NCBI RefSeq assembly: GCF_026015885.1
Contig: NZ_JAPDUG010000001.1
Span: forward strand, 1,364,001 to 1,428,000
DNA: 64,000 bases
Source of the DNA: Halocynthiibacter sp. SDUM655004
Lineage (GTDB): Bacteria; Pseudomonadota; Alphaproteobacteria; Rhodobacterales; Rhodobacteraceae
Direction: 5' to 3'
Shown here: positions 55,763 to 64,000 of the stretch, one piece after another
Numbering within the stretch: position 1 is the stretch's first letter
How the letters are laid out: every line of letters starts with the position of its first letter
Notes under the pieces: generated by a model
Told to the model about the DNA's origin: nothing
Seen by the model: only the letters and a program-made list of their open reading frames with translations
Database searches by the model: none
Program-made: the position numbers and the translations under genes

Positions 55763-56902
55763 ATGTCAAAGCCACGCAGTATTTTCGAAGAGGTTTCCGA
55801 ACAGGAGAAGCCATCAACTCCAACGCCGGGTGGCATTGATCGTGCACCCAAAGGAGCGCGGCGCGGGATTCGGCTCTGGCTGATGGTGTTATTTCTGATG
55901 GTTGCGGCGATGGTCGTAATTGGCGGGCTTACGCGCTTAACGGATTCCGGCCTTTCGATTACGGAATGGAAACCTGTTACGGGGGCTGTGCCACCAATGT
56001 CTGCGGAGGCATGGGACGGCGAATTCCAGAAATACAGGGAAACACCTCAATATGAGGCGCTGAACCGCGGGATGGAGCTTGCGGAGTTCAAGTTCATCTA
56101 TTGGTGGGAATGGGGCCACAGACAGCTTGGCCGCACGGTTGGTCTGGTCTGGGCGCTTGGGTTCCTCGGGTTTCTGGCGACGAAAAACATTCCAACGGGT
56201 TGGACAGGACGGCTCTTGCTGCTCGGTGCGCTTGGCGGATTGCAGGGGGCGATTGGCTGGTGGATGGTGGCGTCCGGCCTTAAGGACGGGATGATCGCTG
56301 TGGCCTCTTATCGGCTTGCGGTTCACCTTGGGTTGGCCTTCCTGATCCTTGGGTTCCTTGGATGGTACATCCTTCTTCTGGGTCGAAGCGAGGCAGAGTT
56401 ACTCAAGGCGCGGCGTGACCGCGAGGGCAAGCTCTTCTCCATGTCAACGGGCCTCATGCATTTCAGCATGGTGCAAATCTTGATTGGTGCGCTTGTGGCC
56501 GGAATTGACGCGGGGCGTACGTTTACCGATTGGCCGTTGATGGCAGGTGGGTTCTTCCCCATTGGCATGTTCGAGCTGACACCGTTTTGGACCAATTTCT
56601 TTGAAAACCCCGGACTGGTTCAGTTTATGCACCGGATCGTTGGGTATCTGTTGCTGATCTTTACATTCATTGTGTGGCGCAAGAGCCGTGCGAGCGGGAA
56701 ATTGGCCGTGCGGCGTGGGTTTGACCTCGTGTTGGGCATGATGGTGCTTCAGGCCGTTCTTGGGGTTCTGACCGTTTGGAACGCGGCACCACTCTCAATC
56801 GCGATCCAACACCAAATTGGCGCGATTATCCTGTGGGTGCTGATTCTGCGGGCGCGTTTCATGACGCAATATCCACCCGAACAAACAATCCGGAGGGCCT
56901 AA
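55763..56902 (+). CDS. ctaA: Haem A synthase
   Basis: 379 residues from ATG 55763, with AGGGAAAGGG upstream; the frame also has a GTG at 55745. Eight membrane segments are predictable, with conserved histidines in the first half (WGHRQLGR) and in the second (FMHRIVGYL, IQHQIGAI). The motif GGLTRLTDSGLSITEWKPVTG is a COX15/CtaA marker. It converts haem O to haem A in the inner membrane for cytochrome oxidase. The M32 peptidase gene follows after one base. Confidence 0.95.
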   Translation: MSKPRSIFEEVSEQEKPSTPTPGGIDRAPKGARRGIRLWLMVLFLMVAAMVVIGGLTRLTDSGLSITEWKPVTGAVPPMSAEAWDGEFQKYRETPQYEALNRGMELAEFKFIYWWEWGHRQLGRTVGLVWALGFLGFLATKNIPTGWTGRLLLLGALGGLQGAIGWWMVASGLKDGMIAVASYRLAVHLGLAFLILGFLGWYILLLGRSEAELLKARRDREGKLFSMSTGLMHFSMVQILIGALVAGIDAGRTFTDWPLMAGGFFPIGMFELTPFWTNFFENPGLVQFMHRIVGYLLLIFTFIVWRKSRASGKLAVRRGFDLVLGMMVLQAVLGVLTVWNAAPLSIAIQHQIGAIILWVLILRARFMTQYPPEQTIRRA

Positions 56903-56903
56903 C

Positions 56904-58397
56904 GTGGCTGACAAGACCGCTGCAACATACAACGAGCTTATGGGCTTTGTGCGCGAAACCTGTGCGCTAGGCGAGATTGCGGGCCGTTTGGGCTGGGATC
57001 AGGAAACGATGATGGCTCCGGGGTCGGCGCCTCAACGGGCCGAAGAAATGGCTGCAATGGAGTCGGTTCTGCACGCCCGCAAAATGGATGCACGGGTCGG
57101 CGAATGGCTTGATGCGCTTGAGGGGGCGGACATTGGAGAGGTCGAGGCAGCACAGCTTCGCCTGATCCGTCGTGAGTTTGACCGCGCGACCAAGGTTCCT
57201 GCTAAGCTGGCGTCCGAAATTGCTCGGGTGACTTCTGCTGCGCAGGGGATTTGGGCCGAGGCCCGTGCCGCCGAAAACTTCGCCGATTTTGCGCCGACTT
57301 TGGAAAAGGTCGTTGCCTTGCGCCGCGAAGAAGCGGATGCGCTCGCCCAAGGCGGGGACCGGTATGATGCATTGTTGCAGGATTATGAGCCAGGCACCTC
57401 AGCCGCCGAAATCAGTACAATGTTTGACAACATGCGCCCGCGTCTTGTGGCGTTGCGCGAGCGTATCCTTGGCTCGGAGTTCACACCCGTTGCCCTGACG
57501 CGTGATTTTGACATTGACGCGCAGATGAGTCTCTCAAACGAGCTTGCGATCGGTTTCGGGTATGATTTCACCCGTGGGCGGCTTGATAAAGCGGTGCACC
57601 CGTTCTCGAGCGGGTCTGGTAATGATGTGCGGATAACCACGCGCACGGCGGCACAAGATCCGTTCAACTGCATCTATTCCACAATCCACGAGGTTGGCCA
57701 CGCCTGTTACGAGCAAAATATCTCACAGGATTATCTGCTCACACCACTTGGGCGCGGCGTTTCTATGGGGGTTCACGAAAGTCAGAGCCGCATCTATGAA
57801 AACCAGATCGGGCGTAGTGCTGCTTATACGTCCTATCTGTTTGCCAAGATGAAAGACGCCTTTGGTGATATCGGTGTGGCCGATGCGGAGGCGTTCTTTG
57901 CGACTGTGAACCGCGTGCGTTCTGGATATATTCGCACTGAAGCCGATGAAATCCACTACAACTTGCATGTCATGCTGCGGTTTGATCTGGAACAGCAGCT
58001 TATCTCTGGCGCGCTCGACGTTGCGGACCTTCCCGATGCGTGGAACACGCGGTTTGAATCCGACTTTGGCGTTGCTGTTGATAAACCAAGCAACGGGTGT
58101 TTGCAGGATGTGCATTGGTCTGTGGGCTTATTTGGCTATTTCCCGACATACTCGCTGGGTAACCTTTACGCTGGCTGCCTGAACGAGGCGATGCACGCAG
58201 CGGAACCAGGTCTGGACGCAGAATTTGCCAAAGGTGATACAAGCCGCGCAACAGCATGGTTGGCACAGAACGTGCAGCAACACGGCGGGCGCTATACGTC
58301 AGCGGACGTCATCACGCGCGCATGTGGCAAAGAGCCAAGCGAAGCGCCACTGTTGGCGTATCTCGAAGAGAAATTTGGCCGGATTTATAACCTGTAA
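56904..58397 (+). CDS. Carboxypeptidase M32 (thermostable carboxypeptidase family)
   Basis: 497 residues from GTG 56904, with GGAGGG just upstream. The zinc motif HEVGH starts at residue 262, followed by HESQSRIYENQIGRS, the M32 family second motif with the third ligand. It is a cytosolic metallo-carboxypeptidase removing C-terminal residues from peptides. It follows ctaA after one base, probably on the same transcript, and converges with corC. Confidence 0.94.
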   Translation: MADKTAATYNELMGFVRETCALGEIAGRLGWDQETMMAPGSAPQRAEEMAAMESVLHARKMDARVGEWLDALEGADIGEVEAAQLRLIRREFDRATKVPAKLASEIARVTSAAQGIWAEARAAENFADFAPTLEKVVALRREEADALAQGGDRYDALLQDYEPGTSAAEISTMFDNMRPRLVALRERILGSEFTPVALTRDFDIDAQMSLSNELAIGFGYDFTRGRLDKAVHPFSSGSGNDVRITTRTAAQDPFNCIYSTIHEVGHACYEQNISQDYLLTPLGRGVSMGVHESQSRIYENQIGRSAAYTSYLFAKMKDAFGDIGVADAEAFFATVNRVRSGYIRTEADEIHYNLHVMLRFDLEQQLISGALDVADLPDAWNTRFESDFGVAVDKPSNGCLQDVHWSVGLFGYFPTYSLGNLYAGCLNEAMHAAEPGLDAEFAKGDTSRATAWLAQNVQQHGGRYTSADVITRACGKEPSEAPLLAYLEEKFGRIYNL

Positions 58398-58409
58398 TTG
58401 GTCAAAGGG

Positions 58410-58432
58410 GGGCGGTGGTAAACCTGCCGCCC
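58410..58432. terminator. Hairpin between convergent M32 and CorC genes
   Basis: GGGCGG and CCGCCC arms, extended by weaker pairs around a short loop, lie between the peptidase stop (58397) and the CorC stop (58432-58434). There is no T-run, so it may be only a partial terminator. Confidence 0.35.
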
Positions 58433-59778
58433 TATGTCACTAACGGCCGGATTTTCAGCTTGGAAATCCGGTTGCCATCCATTTCCATAATCTCGAAACG
58501 GAAGCCATGGAACGAGTAAACTTGTCCCTTTGACGGGATACGCTGCGCTTCGTGGATCACAAGCCCAGCAATGGTATTGGCTTCTTCATCCGGCAAAGAC
58601 CAATCCGTCGCACGGTTCAGGTCGCGGATGGTTGCGGCTCCATCCACAAGGAATTGACCATCCTCGGTTTTCTCGTGAACTGGCGCGTCGGTGATGTCGA
58701 ATTCATCGGTGATCTCGCCCACGATTTCTTCAAGGATATCTTCGAGCGTGATCAGCCCCTGAAGCGCTCCGTACTCATCCACGACCAACGCAAAATGCGT
58801 GCGACGGCGCAGGAACTGGTGCATTTGGTCGTCGAGCGTTGCGGTTTCGGGAATGAAGTAGGGTTCCGACGCGATATCCATCAGGTCAATCTCGGCCAGT
58901 GCATCCCGCGCAGACCCGCTCTCGCGCGAAAGATCATGGATGGCGCGCAACAGGCTTTTGGCGTGAATGACACCGACGATATTTTCCGGCTCGTTCCGAT
59001 ACAGTGGTAAGCGCGTATGACGGCTCTTGAGGCATTGCTCCAGAACCACATCGGTGGTGAGGTCCGCATCGATCATCTCGATCTGGCTGCGGTGAAGCAT
59101 GATCTCTTCAACTGTGCGCTCGGAAAGGTCCAGCGCGCCAAGGATACGGTCGCGGTCTTCTTTTTCGACAACCCCTTCGGAGTGGCCAAGAGAGATCGCG
59201 CCAGCAATCTCGTCGCGCACAGCAAGGATTGCGCCGTCAGGGTCTGTTTGGATGCCAAACACGCGCAATACGCCGCGCACCAACATTCTGACAAAGGCAA
59301 CGACAGGCGCGAATATTTTGATAACCAGTGCAATCGGCCCGCTGACGGCGCTGGCTGCGGTTTCAGCGTTGGTGATCGCATAGGTTTTCGGCAGCACTTC
59401 GGCAAAGATCAGGACCAGCAAGGTCATGACCAGCGTTGCCAATGCCACACCGCTTTCGCCGTAAAGTCGGGTAAACAGAGCGGTGGCAAGCGAAGTTGCG
59501 AGGATGTTGACGAGGTTGTTGCCCAAGAGCACCGAGCCGATCAGCTTTTCACTGTCCTCGGTTATGTCGAGCGCGCGTTCGGCCCCGCGAGAGCCCTTGT
59601 CGGCCATATTGCGCAATTTTCCGCGCGAGGCGGCGGTTAGCGCAGTTTCGGAGCCGGAAAAGAAAGCCGAGAAAATCAGAAGTGCAAAAATTGCACCGGC
59701 GGAAATCATGAGGGCGGTGTCAAACACGAGGCCAGAAACATCCAATTGGTTGCGGTATGCCAGCACTATGCCAGCCAT
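58432..59778 (-). CDS. CorC/HlyC family membrane protein (DUF21 plus CBS)
   Basis: 448 residues. The N-terminus has a DUF21 membrane domain with about four segments (FSAFFSGSETALTAASRGKL). A CBS pair follows (about 205-330: ILGALDLSERTVEEIMLHRSQIEMI and VVDEYGALQGLITLEDILEEIVGEI), and then a CorC_HlyC C-terminal domain (VDGAATIRDLNR). These proteins are linked to Mg2+/Co2+ efflux, and some are called hemolysins only by name. It lies in the xerD neighbourhood, 70 bases downstream on the same strand. Confidence 0.92.
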   Translation of the reverse strand: MAGIVLAYRNQLDVSGLVFDTALMISAGAIFALLIFSAFFSGSETALTAASRGKLRNMADKGSRGAERALDITEDSEKLIGSVLLGNNLVNILATSLATALFTRLYGESGVALATLVMTLLVLIFAEVLPKTYAITNAETAASAVSGPIALVIKIFAPVVAFVRMLVRGVLRVFGIQTDPDGAILAVRDEIAGAISLGHSEGVVEKEDRDRILGALDLSERTVEEIMLHRSQIEMIDADLTTDVVLEQCLKSRHTRLPLYRNEPENIVGVIHAKSLLRAIHDLSRESGSARDALAEIDLMDIASEPYFIPETATLDDQMHQFLRRRTHFALVVDEYGALQGLITLEDILEEIVGEITDEFDITDAPVHEKTEDGQFLVDGAATIRDLNRATDWSLPDEEANTIAGLVIHEAQRIPSKGQVYSFHGFRFEIMEMDGNRISKLKIRPLVT

Positions 59779-59848
59779 TCCGTTATGGGGCGCAAACCCC
59801 GCCGGTTCAAGACGAGGGGGTGAATTTTGGTGCGGTTATCGGGATTTG

Positions 59849-60790
59849 CTAGTCAGGTTTGGCCAAAGGGTGGTGTTCAAGCACCAGAGATTGCAAGCGT
59901 TCCTCTAGCACATGTGTATAGATTTCGGTGCTCGACAAATCCGCATGGCCCATGAGTGTCTGGATCACACGAAGGTCCGCGCCATTTGCCAGAAGGTGTG
60001 TGGCAAAGGCATGGCGAAGGCGGTGAGGAGTGACAGAAGACGGATCAACACCCGCCGCAACGGCGATTTCCTTGATCAGCGCATAGAACCGATGCCGCGT
60101 GAGGTGTCCGAGTTTGCTACGAGAGGGGAACAGGAAAGGCGAGGGCGGTGTGCCGTGTTCAATGCGCTCCACCTCTTCCTGTGCGTCACGCGTTTCAAGC
60201 CACGCCTCCAAAGCGTCACGCGCCGGCGGAGATAGAGGTACAAGCCGTTCTTTGCTGCCTTTGCCTTTGATCAGCAGCATTTGCGGATTCCCTCGCGCAG
60301 AGGCGACAGGCAGGCTCACAAGCTCCGTCACACGCATGCCACTCGCATAGAGAAGTTCCATCAGGCATGTGTTGCGCAAACGGTCGGTCTTGTTCCGTCC
60401 TTGCGATTTTGCGGCCTCAAGAAGGCGGTCTACATCGTTCTCTGACAGGGTTTTTGGCAGTCGCTTGCTCCGTCCTGGTCCGCGGATTTGCAGGGCAGGG
60501 TGATCTTCGCGGAGCCCTTCTTCATAGGCGAAACGGTAGTAGCTCTTGATAGCTGAAAGCCTGCGTCCGCGCGTGGATTGCGAGAACCCCTGTGCGTCAC
60601 AATGGATCAAATAGTCCTCAACCGTGTCGCGAACGGCGCTGTTGAGAGTTTCCTTCTTGCTGGCAAGAAACTCTGCATAGTCTTGCAAATCCCGCCGATA
60701 GGCCTCTTGGGTGTTGGGCGAGGAATTGCGCTCTGCCACCTGCGCCAGAATGAAATCTTCGATTTCGCGGTGCATTTGGGCGAGTGACAT
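59849..60790 (-). CDS. xerD: Tyrosine recombinase XerD
   Basis: 313 residues with an N-terminal SAM-like domain and a C-terminal catalytic domain. The active-site residues are present: R153 (SGMRVTELV), K177 (KGKGSKERLVPL), H256 and R259 (PHRLRHAFATHLL), H282 (GHADLSS) and Y291 (EIYTHV). It resolves chromosome dimers at dif with XerC. Chromosomal context and full length show it is not a phage integrase. The secreted hypothetical upstream ends two bases before its start. Confidence 0.93.
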   Translation of the reverse strand: MSLAQMHREIEDFILAQVAERNSSPNTQEAYRRDLQDYAEFLASKKETLNSAVRDTVEDYLIHCDAQGFSQSTRGRRLSAIKSYYRFAYEEGLREDHPALQIRGPGRSKRLPKTLSENDVDRLLEAAKSQGRNKTDRLRNTCLMELLYASGMRVTELVSLPVASARGNPQMLLIKGKGSKERLVPLSPPARDALEAWLETRDAQEEVERIEHGTPPSPFLFPSRSKLGHLTRHRFYALIKEIAVAAGVDPSSVTPHRLRHAFATHLLANGADLRVIQTLMGHADLSSTEIYTHVLEERLQSLVLEHHPLAKPD

Positions 60791-60792
60791 GA

Positions 60793-62328
60793 TCAGCTCC
60801 GTTCAAGCAGCATAAGTTGCAAGGCCGCCCGGCGCGCCACATCCTCAAGACCAAGAGCACGAAGCGTCGTAAGCCCCGCGGCAATATCGTCCGGATCGCC
60901 GGTGCTGCCCCGTTCAAAAAGCGTCATCGCCGACAAGATCGCACGTCCAATCTCGCCATTCTTGAGCATCGCTGCTTCGGCAGGCGGCGGAGTCAGGGTG
61001 TTAAACCCGTCCACAATCGCACGTGCCTTTGAAGAGGACAGACCATGGAGTTTGGGCATACCTTTGGCCAAATCAACGAGGAAACGATCTTCTGCTGTAT
61101 CTGGTGCGTATTGAAGGGCTACGGTTTCGTAGTCGTCCGTTAACAGCCCGAGGTGAAACCGCGTCCGCGCCGTTTCCGGGTCAAGCAGCAAAGGCGCAAG
61201 CAAAGGGGTATAGTAGCGCGCGAAGGGGGTAAGCAGGCTGGCCTCTGCCATGGCGCTTTGTGCTTTTGGCAATGTTAAAGCCACGCCAGCGGTGTCCTTA
61301 GCGCGCAGCGCGTCATCAAAATTTTGAACTGCCGCAACACGGTCCCACAAGCCGCCAGAAGCTGGTGGTTTGCGATCTGTATAGAGCGGGAACAAAACGT
61401 TGTCGGCCACAGCGCCAGAGGCCGCGAGTTTCTCTGCAGCCTGAAGGCGCGCGCGCCATCCGTTGTTCTTGTTGAGATCGGTTTGTGCAAATGCGCGGGG
61501 CAAATGGGTTGTTGGAATCGGTTCGCCAATCGCTTCATAGAGTCGGAAAGTCAGCGGTGAAGGCCGTGCGATCAACGGCAATTCATCCGCGCCCTCGAAA
61601 AGCTCAGGATCAAGGAACCGCGCCAGAAGCTCGTCTTCCTCTTCCGAAATATAGCCAAGTGCACGCCCGGTTTCCAAGGTCAGCGCCGCAGCATTCCAAT
61701 CTCCTGTCCGCGCAAGGCAAAACACGCGGGCAGGCAAGGTTGGTGCCATGGTAGCGGTGTTTTGCAGGTTTTCGCAGGCCGCGGTTTCGACGCCGATCAA
61801 CAACGCGATGTCGAAATAGCGGCGGAACATCTCTGCGGATTCTGTGCCAGTAATTTCCATCAATGACGCCGCTTGGTCGAGTGCGCCAATATCGAGCAGC
61901 TTGTCGATGCGGGCTTGAAACAAAACCGCGCGCGGATCGGTGTCAGATGGCGGAGAAACTTCGGCAAGAAGCAGCTTCATCAGAAGCGCTTGCAACGCAG
62001 GGTATGTCTCTACGGGTTGGGACAAAAGGGCGCGCGCAAGATCTTCGCTCGGGGTTGGACCCCACAATTCACGCGGGAACCCTGTCACGCTAACAGGGAG
62101 CAAGCCCACTCCATCCCGCGATGGTTGCCCAAGCGGAGATGTCTCGATCTCCTCGATCGCAGCGGAGTCGGTCACGTCGGAATTTGGTGCGGTCTGCGGT
62201 GTCACAACCGTTTCCGACAACCAGTCAATCGCCGATAGCGGCTCTTCTTGCTGCGCGACAACAGGAGCGGAAAAACCGGAAAAGAGCGCGGCAACCGCCA
62301 CGGTTTTCAAAAGAAATGCCCTGCGCAC
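60793..62328 (-). CDS. Conserved secreted hypothetical protein
   Basis: 511 residues starting at GTG 62328. A signal peptide (MRRAFLLKTVAVAALFSGFSA, cleavage near VVAQ) is followed by a largely helical, Ala/Leu-rich body with tetratricopeptide-like spacing of LLxxA segments. The sequence has no catalytic motif that I recognise. It is expected in the periplasm or cell envelope. Upstream, one base away, lies a 44-residue membrane protein gene; downstream is xerD. I cannot assign a function. Confidence 0.75.
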   Translation of the reverse strand: MRRAFLLKTVAVAALFSGFSAPVVAQQEEPLSAIDWLSETVVTPQTAPNSDVTDSAAIEEIETSPLGQPSRDGVGLLPVSVTGFPRELWGPTPSEDLARALLSQPVETYPALQALLMKLLLAEVSPPSDTDPRAVLFQARIDKLLDIGALDQAASLMEITGTESAEMFRRYFDIALLIGVETAACENLQNTATMAPTLPARVFCLARTGDWNAAALTLETGRALGYISEEEDELLARFLDPELFEGADELPLIARPSPLTFRLYEAIGEPIPTTHLPRAFAQTDLNKNNGWRARLQAAEKLAASGAVADNVLFPLYTDRKPPASGGLWDRVAAVQNFDDALRAKDTAGVALTLPKAQSAMAEASLLTPFARYYTPLLAPLLLDPETARTRFHLGLLTDDYETVALQYAPDTAEDRFLVDLAKGMPKLHGLSSSKARAIVDGFNTLTPPPAEAAMLKNGEIGRAILSAMTLFERGSTGDPDDIAAGLTTLRALGLEDVARRAALQLMLLERS

Positions 62329-62329
62329 G

Positions 62330-62464
62330 TTAACCGTCGCTCAATGTGACGGGTTGGCGAATTTCGGTTATGTTCGGATCGAGATTGCCAAAATAGGCAA
62401 ACGCCACAAATCCGATAAAGATTCCGATCAACAGCCCGATGATCAATTTTAGAAGTCGCCCCAT
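62330..62464 (-). CDS. Small single-pass membrane protein (44 residues)
   Basis: ATG 62464 opens MGRLLKLIIGLLIGIFIGFV and then AFAYFGNLDPNITEIRQPVT before a stop at 62330. One hydrophobic helix (about 6-25) with repeated Gly spacing (GLLIGIFIGF) and a short periplasmic tail fit a single-pass protein. It overlaps nothing and ends one base before the start of the secreted hypothetical, so the two are probably co-expressed. Function unknown. Confidence 0.6.
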   Translation of the reverse strand: MGRLLKLIIGLLIGIFIGFVAFAYFGNLDPNITEIRQPVTLSDG

Positions 62465-62635
62465 GACTCTGTCCTGTCTCTATTCTGTGTTTCTCGCCAT
62501 TGTTTGGCGATGATGATTTCCTGCTGCCATGATTATGCAGTTTTTTGTCGGATATGTCTCTTTATATATGGCCTTTTTTGCAAGATCACGCCATTCAGGT
62601 AAAGAAGTGAAAAATTAAGCGGATGGCAGCCTGTT

Positions 62636-63184
62636 TTGGGGTTCAAGTTACATAAGACGGTTGTGTTGGTCGGAATGATGGGGGCCGGAAAAACGGCCGT
62701 CGGCAAAGCGCTCGCGGCGCGCATTGGTGTTCCGTTTCTTGATAGCGACGAAGAGATTGTTAAGGCAGCAAATATGTCGATTGCCGAGATTTTCGAGCGC
62801 GATGGAGAGCCCTTCTTTCGTGACAAGGAAACGCAAGTTATTACGCGACTTTTGACCGAGGAGCGCTGTGTGCTTTCGACCGGAGGCGGCGCTTATCTAT
62901 CCGAACGTAACCGTAAGATCATTTCAGAGAAGGGCAAAGCTGTTTGGCTCAACGCCGATCTGGCGCTTTTATGGTCGCGGGTTCGGCACAAGAATACGCG
63001 CCCTTTGCTGCGGACAGACAATCCCTACGAGACGCTCAAGACCCTCTATGAAGCGCGGGTGCCGTCTTATGAGCTGGCCGATCTGTCGGTCAAAGGTAAG
63101 GCAGAATATTCCATCGAGGATATGGTGGATGCCGTAGTGAGCGAATTGAAGAAACAAGATAATCTACTGGAGGAAATCGCGTGA
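62636..63184 (+). CDS. aroK: Shikimate kinase
   Basis: 182 residues starting at TTG 62636, the only start codon available in the open frame before the P-loop; GGATGG nine bases upstream is a weak Shine-Dalgarno. The P-loop GMMGAGKT is at 13-20, with DSDEEIV and STGGGAYL later, all shikimate-kinase markers. It phosphorylates shikimate in aromatic amino-acid synthesis. The rare start codon may limit expression. Its stop overlaps aroB's GTG start (GTGA). Confidence 0.94.
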   Translation: MGFKLHKTVVLVGMMGAGKTAVGKALAARIGVPFLDSDEEIVKAANMSIAEIFERDGEPFFRDKETQVITRLLTEERCVLSTGGGAYLSERNRKIISEKGKAVWLNADLALLWSRVRHKNTRPLLRTDNPYETLKTLYEARVPSYELADLSVKGKAEYSIEDMVDAVVSELKKQDNLLEEIA

Positions 63185-64000
63185 ATACCGCGTCGCAAAC
63201 CAACATCGAAACCGTAGAAGTTGCGCTTGGGGAGCGGAGTTACGAGATCAAGATTGGCGAAGGGCTGCTCGCAGATGCAGGGACCTATATCGCACCGTTG
63301 TTGCGCCGCAAGAAGGTTGCGATTCTGACGGATGAGACGGTGGCGAAGCTTCATCTTGCAACACTTCAAGACGGCTTGGCGGCGGCAGGGATAGAGTCCG
63401 ATGCGCTCGCATTGCCTGCTGGAGAGGCGACAAAAGCGTGGCCCCAATTTTCACGCGCCGTTGAGTGGTTGCTTGAGAGCAAAGTCGAGCGCAACGATGT
63501 TGTGATTGCGCTTGGTGGCGGTGTGATTGGCGATCTGGCAGGGTTTGCCGCAGCGGTCGTGCGCCGTGGCGTTCGGTTTGTGCAGATACCCACCTCGCTA
63601 TTGGCGCAGGTCGATAGTTCCGTTGGCGGGAAGACTGGGATCAACGCACCACAGGGCAAGAACCTGATTGGTGCATTCCATCAACCCTCGCTGGTTTTGG
63701 CGGATATCGGTATTCTCGCAACCTTGCCAGAGCGTGATTTCCTGTCTGGATATGGCGAGGTCGTTAAATATGGCCTTTTGGGAGATGCCGCGTTCTTTGA
63801 ATGGCTCGAAGAACATGCGCCTTCGATGGCAAAAGGTGATGTTGTGGCGCGTGCTTATGCGGTGAAGCGGTCCTGCGAGATGAAGGCCGATATCGTCGCG
63901 CGCGACGAAACAGAGCAGGGGGATCGCGCCCTTCTAAACCTTGGGCATACGTTCTGTCATGCGCTGGAAGCGGCGACGGGCTATAGCGACCGGTTGCTGC
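63181..64000 (+). CDS. aroB: 3-dehydroquinate synthase (3' end outside window)
   Basis: Starts at GTG 63181 with GGAGGAA upstream and runs off the window after about 273 codons. The NAD-binding block VVIALGGGVIGDLAGFAAAV, the metal/catalytic stretches TSLLAQVDSSVGGKTGIN and KxxxEMKADIVARDE, and LNLGHTFCHALE are DHQS markers. It converts DAHP to 3-dehydroquinate, upstream of the aroK step. The overlapping stop/start indicates coupling. Confidence 0.96.
   Translation, partial: MNTASQTNIETVEVALGERSYEIKIGEGLLADAGTYIAPLLRRKKVAILTDETVAKLHLATLQDGLAAAGIESDALALPAGEATKAWPQFSRAVEWLLESKVERNDVVIALGGGVIGDLAGFAAAVVRRGVRFVQIPTSLLAQVDSSVGGKTGINAPQGKNLIGAFHQPSLVLADIGILATLPERDFLSGYGEVVKYGLLGDAAFFEWLEEHAPSMAKGDVVARAYAVKRSCEMKADIVARDETEQGDRALLNLGHTFCHALEAATGYSDRLL

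Noticed and set aside
59849-60790. xerD considered as a phage or island integrase
   Set aside because: The sequence is full-length chromosomal XerD next to corC and aroK/aroB, with no attachment repeats or phage genes.

Overview
The window is a typical stretch of an alphaproteobacterial chromosome, most likely a marine Rhodobacteraceae (Roseobacter-group) bacterium. The evidence is gene content: the ChpT phosphotransferase of the CckA-ChpT-CtrA pathway, ornithine-lipid genes olsB-olsA, a zwf-pgl-pgi operon, citramalate synthase, a corrinoid/methyl-tetrahydrofolate one-carbon operon with a 'virulence factor' domain protein, an L21 ribosomal protein with a C-terminal extension, and the aroB-aroK-xerD-corC neighbourhood. 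I see no rRNA, prophage, insertion sequence, integron or CRISPR array. The two tRNA genes are tRNA-Gly(CCC) and tRNA-Ser(CGA).

Layout. 1-7 kb: msrB (cut by the window edge), an OlsB/GlsB-type acyltransferase, an ABC-F ATPase, an SDR dehydrogenase, a TPM-domain membrane protein, and a PLP decarboxylase with a PEP-mutase/isocitrate-lyase-like protein. 7.4-12.7 kb: cysS, a hairpin-rich intergenic element, cimA, a squalene/phytoene synthase-like protein and an MFS transporter. 12.7-18 kb: cobalamin genes in two divergent units (cobB-cobA, and cbiD-cobK followed by an AlkA-like glycosylase and an esterase). 18-21 kb: HNH protein, UbiH/UbiM-type hydroxylase behind an FNR-like box, orphan radical SAM enzyme. 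21.4-25.1 kb: zwf-pgl-pgi behind a palindromic LacI-type operator. 25.5-31.2 kb: OmpA-like lipoprotein, tRNA-Gly, and the corrinoid operon (virulence-factor protein, MetF-like reductase, methyl-THF methyltransferase, reductive activator).

31.5-42.3 kb: ppx/gppA-rlmE, an M13 peptidase, a small K+ channel, a small-molecule kinase, and a four-gene imelysin / di-heme cytochrome / imelysin / DUF1513 operon of the periplasmic iron-uptake type. 42.4-44.4 kb is a visibly AT-richer islet (esterase and DXD glycosyltransferase) beside the 3' end of tRNA-Ser. 44.8-55.6 kb: DUF2059 protein, rplU-rpmA, a GNAT acetyltransferase, obgE-proB-proA, chpT, DUF3553, olsB-olsA, a thiE-like gene, a TfoX-like gene and a TrmJ-like methyltransferase. 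55.7-64 kb: ctaA, an M32 carboxypeptidase, a CorC-family protein, xerD, a secreted hypothetical with a 44-residue membrane protein, aroK, and aroB running off the end.

No single wholly new system stands out. The most unusual points are the divergent second imelysin whose GxHxxE histidine is replaced by phenylalanine, the Arg/Gly-rich tails shared by two corrinoid-pathway proteins, the L21-HhH fusion, an apparently leaderless cbiD promoter, the palindromic operator upstream of zwf, a structured cysS-cimA intergenic element, and the tRNA-Ser islet with a possible 36-residue small gene.
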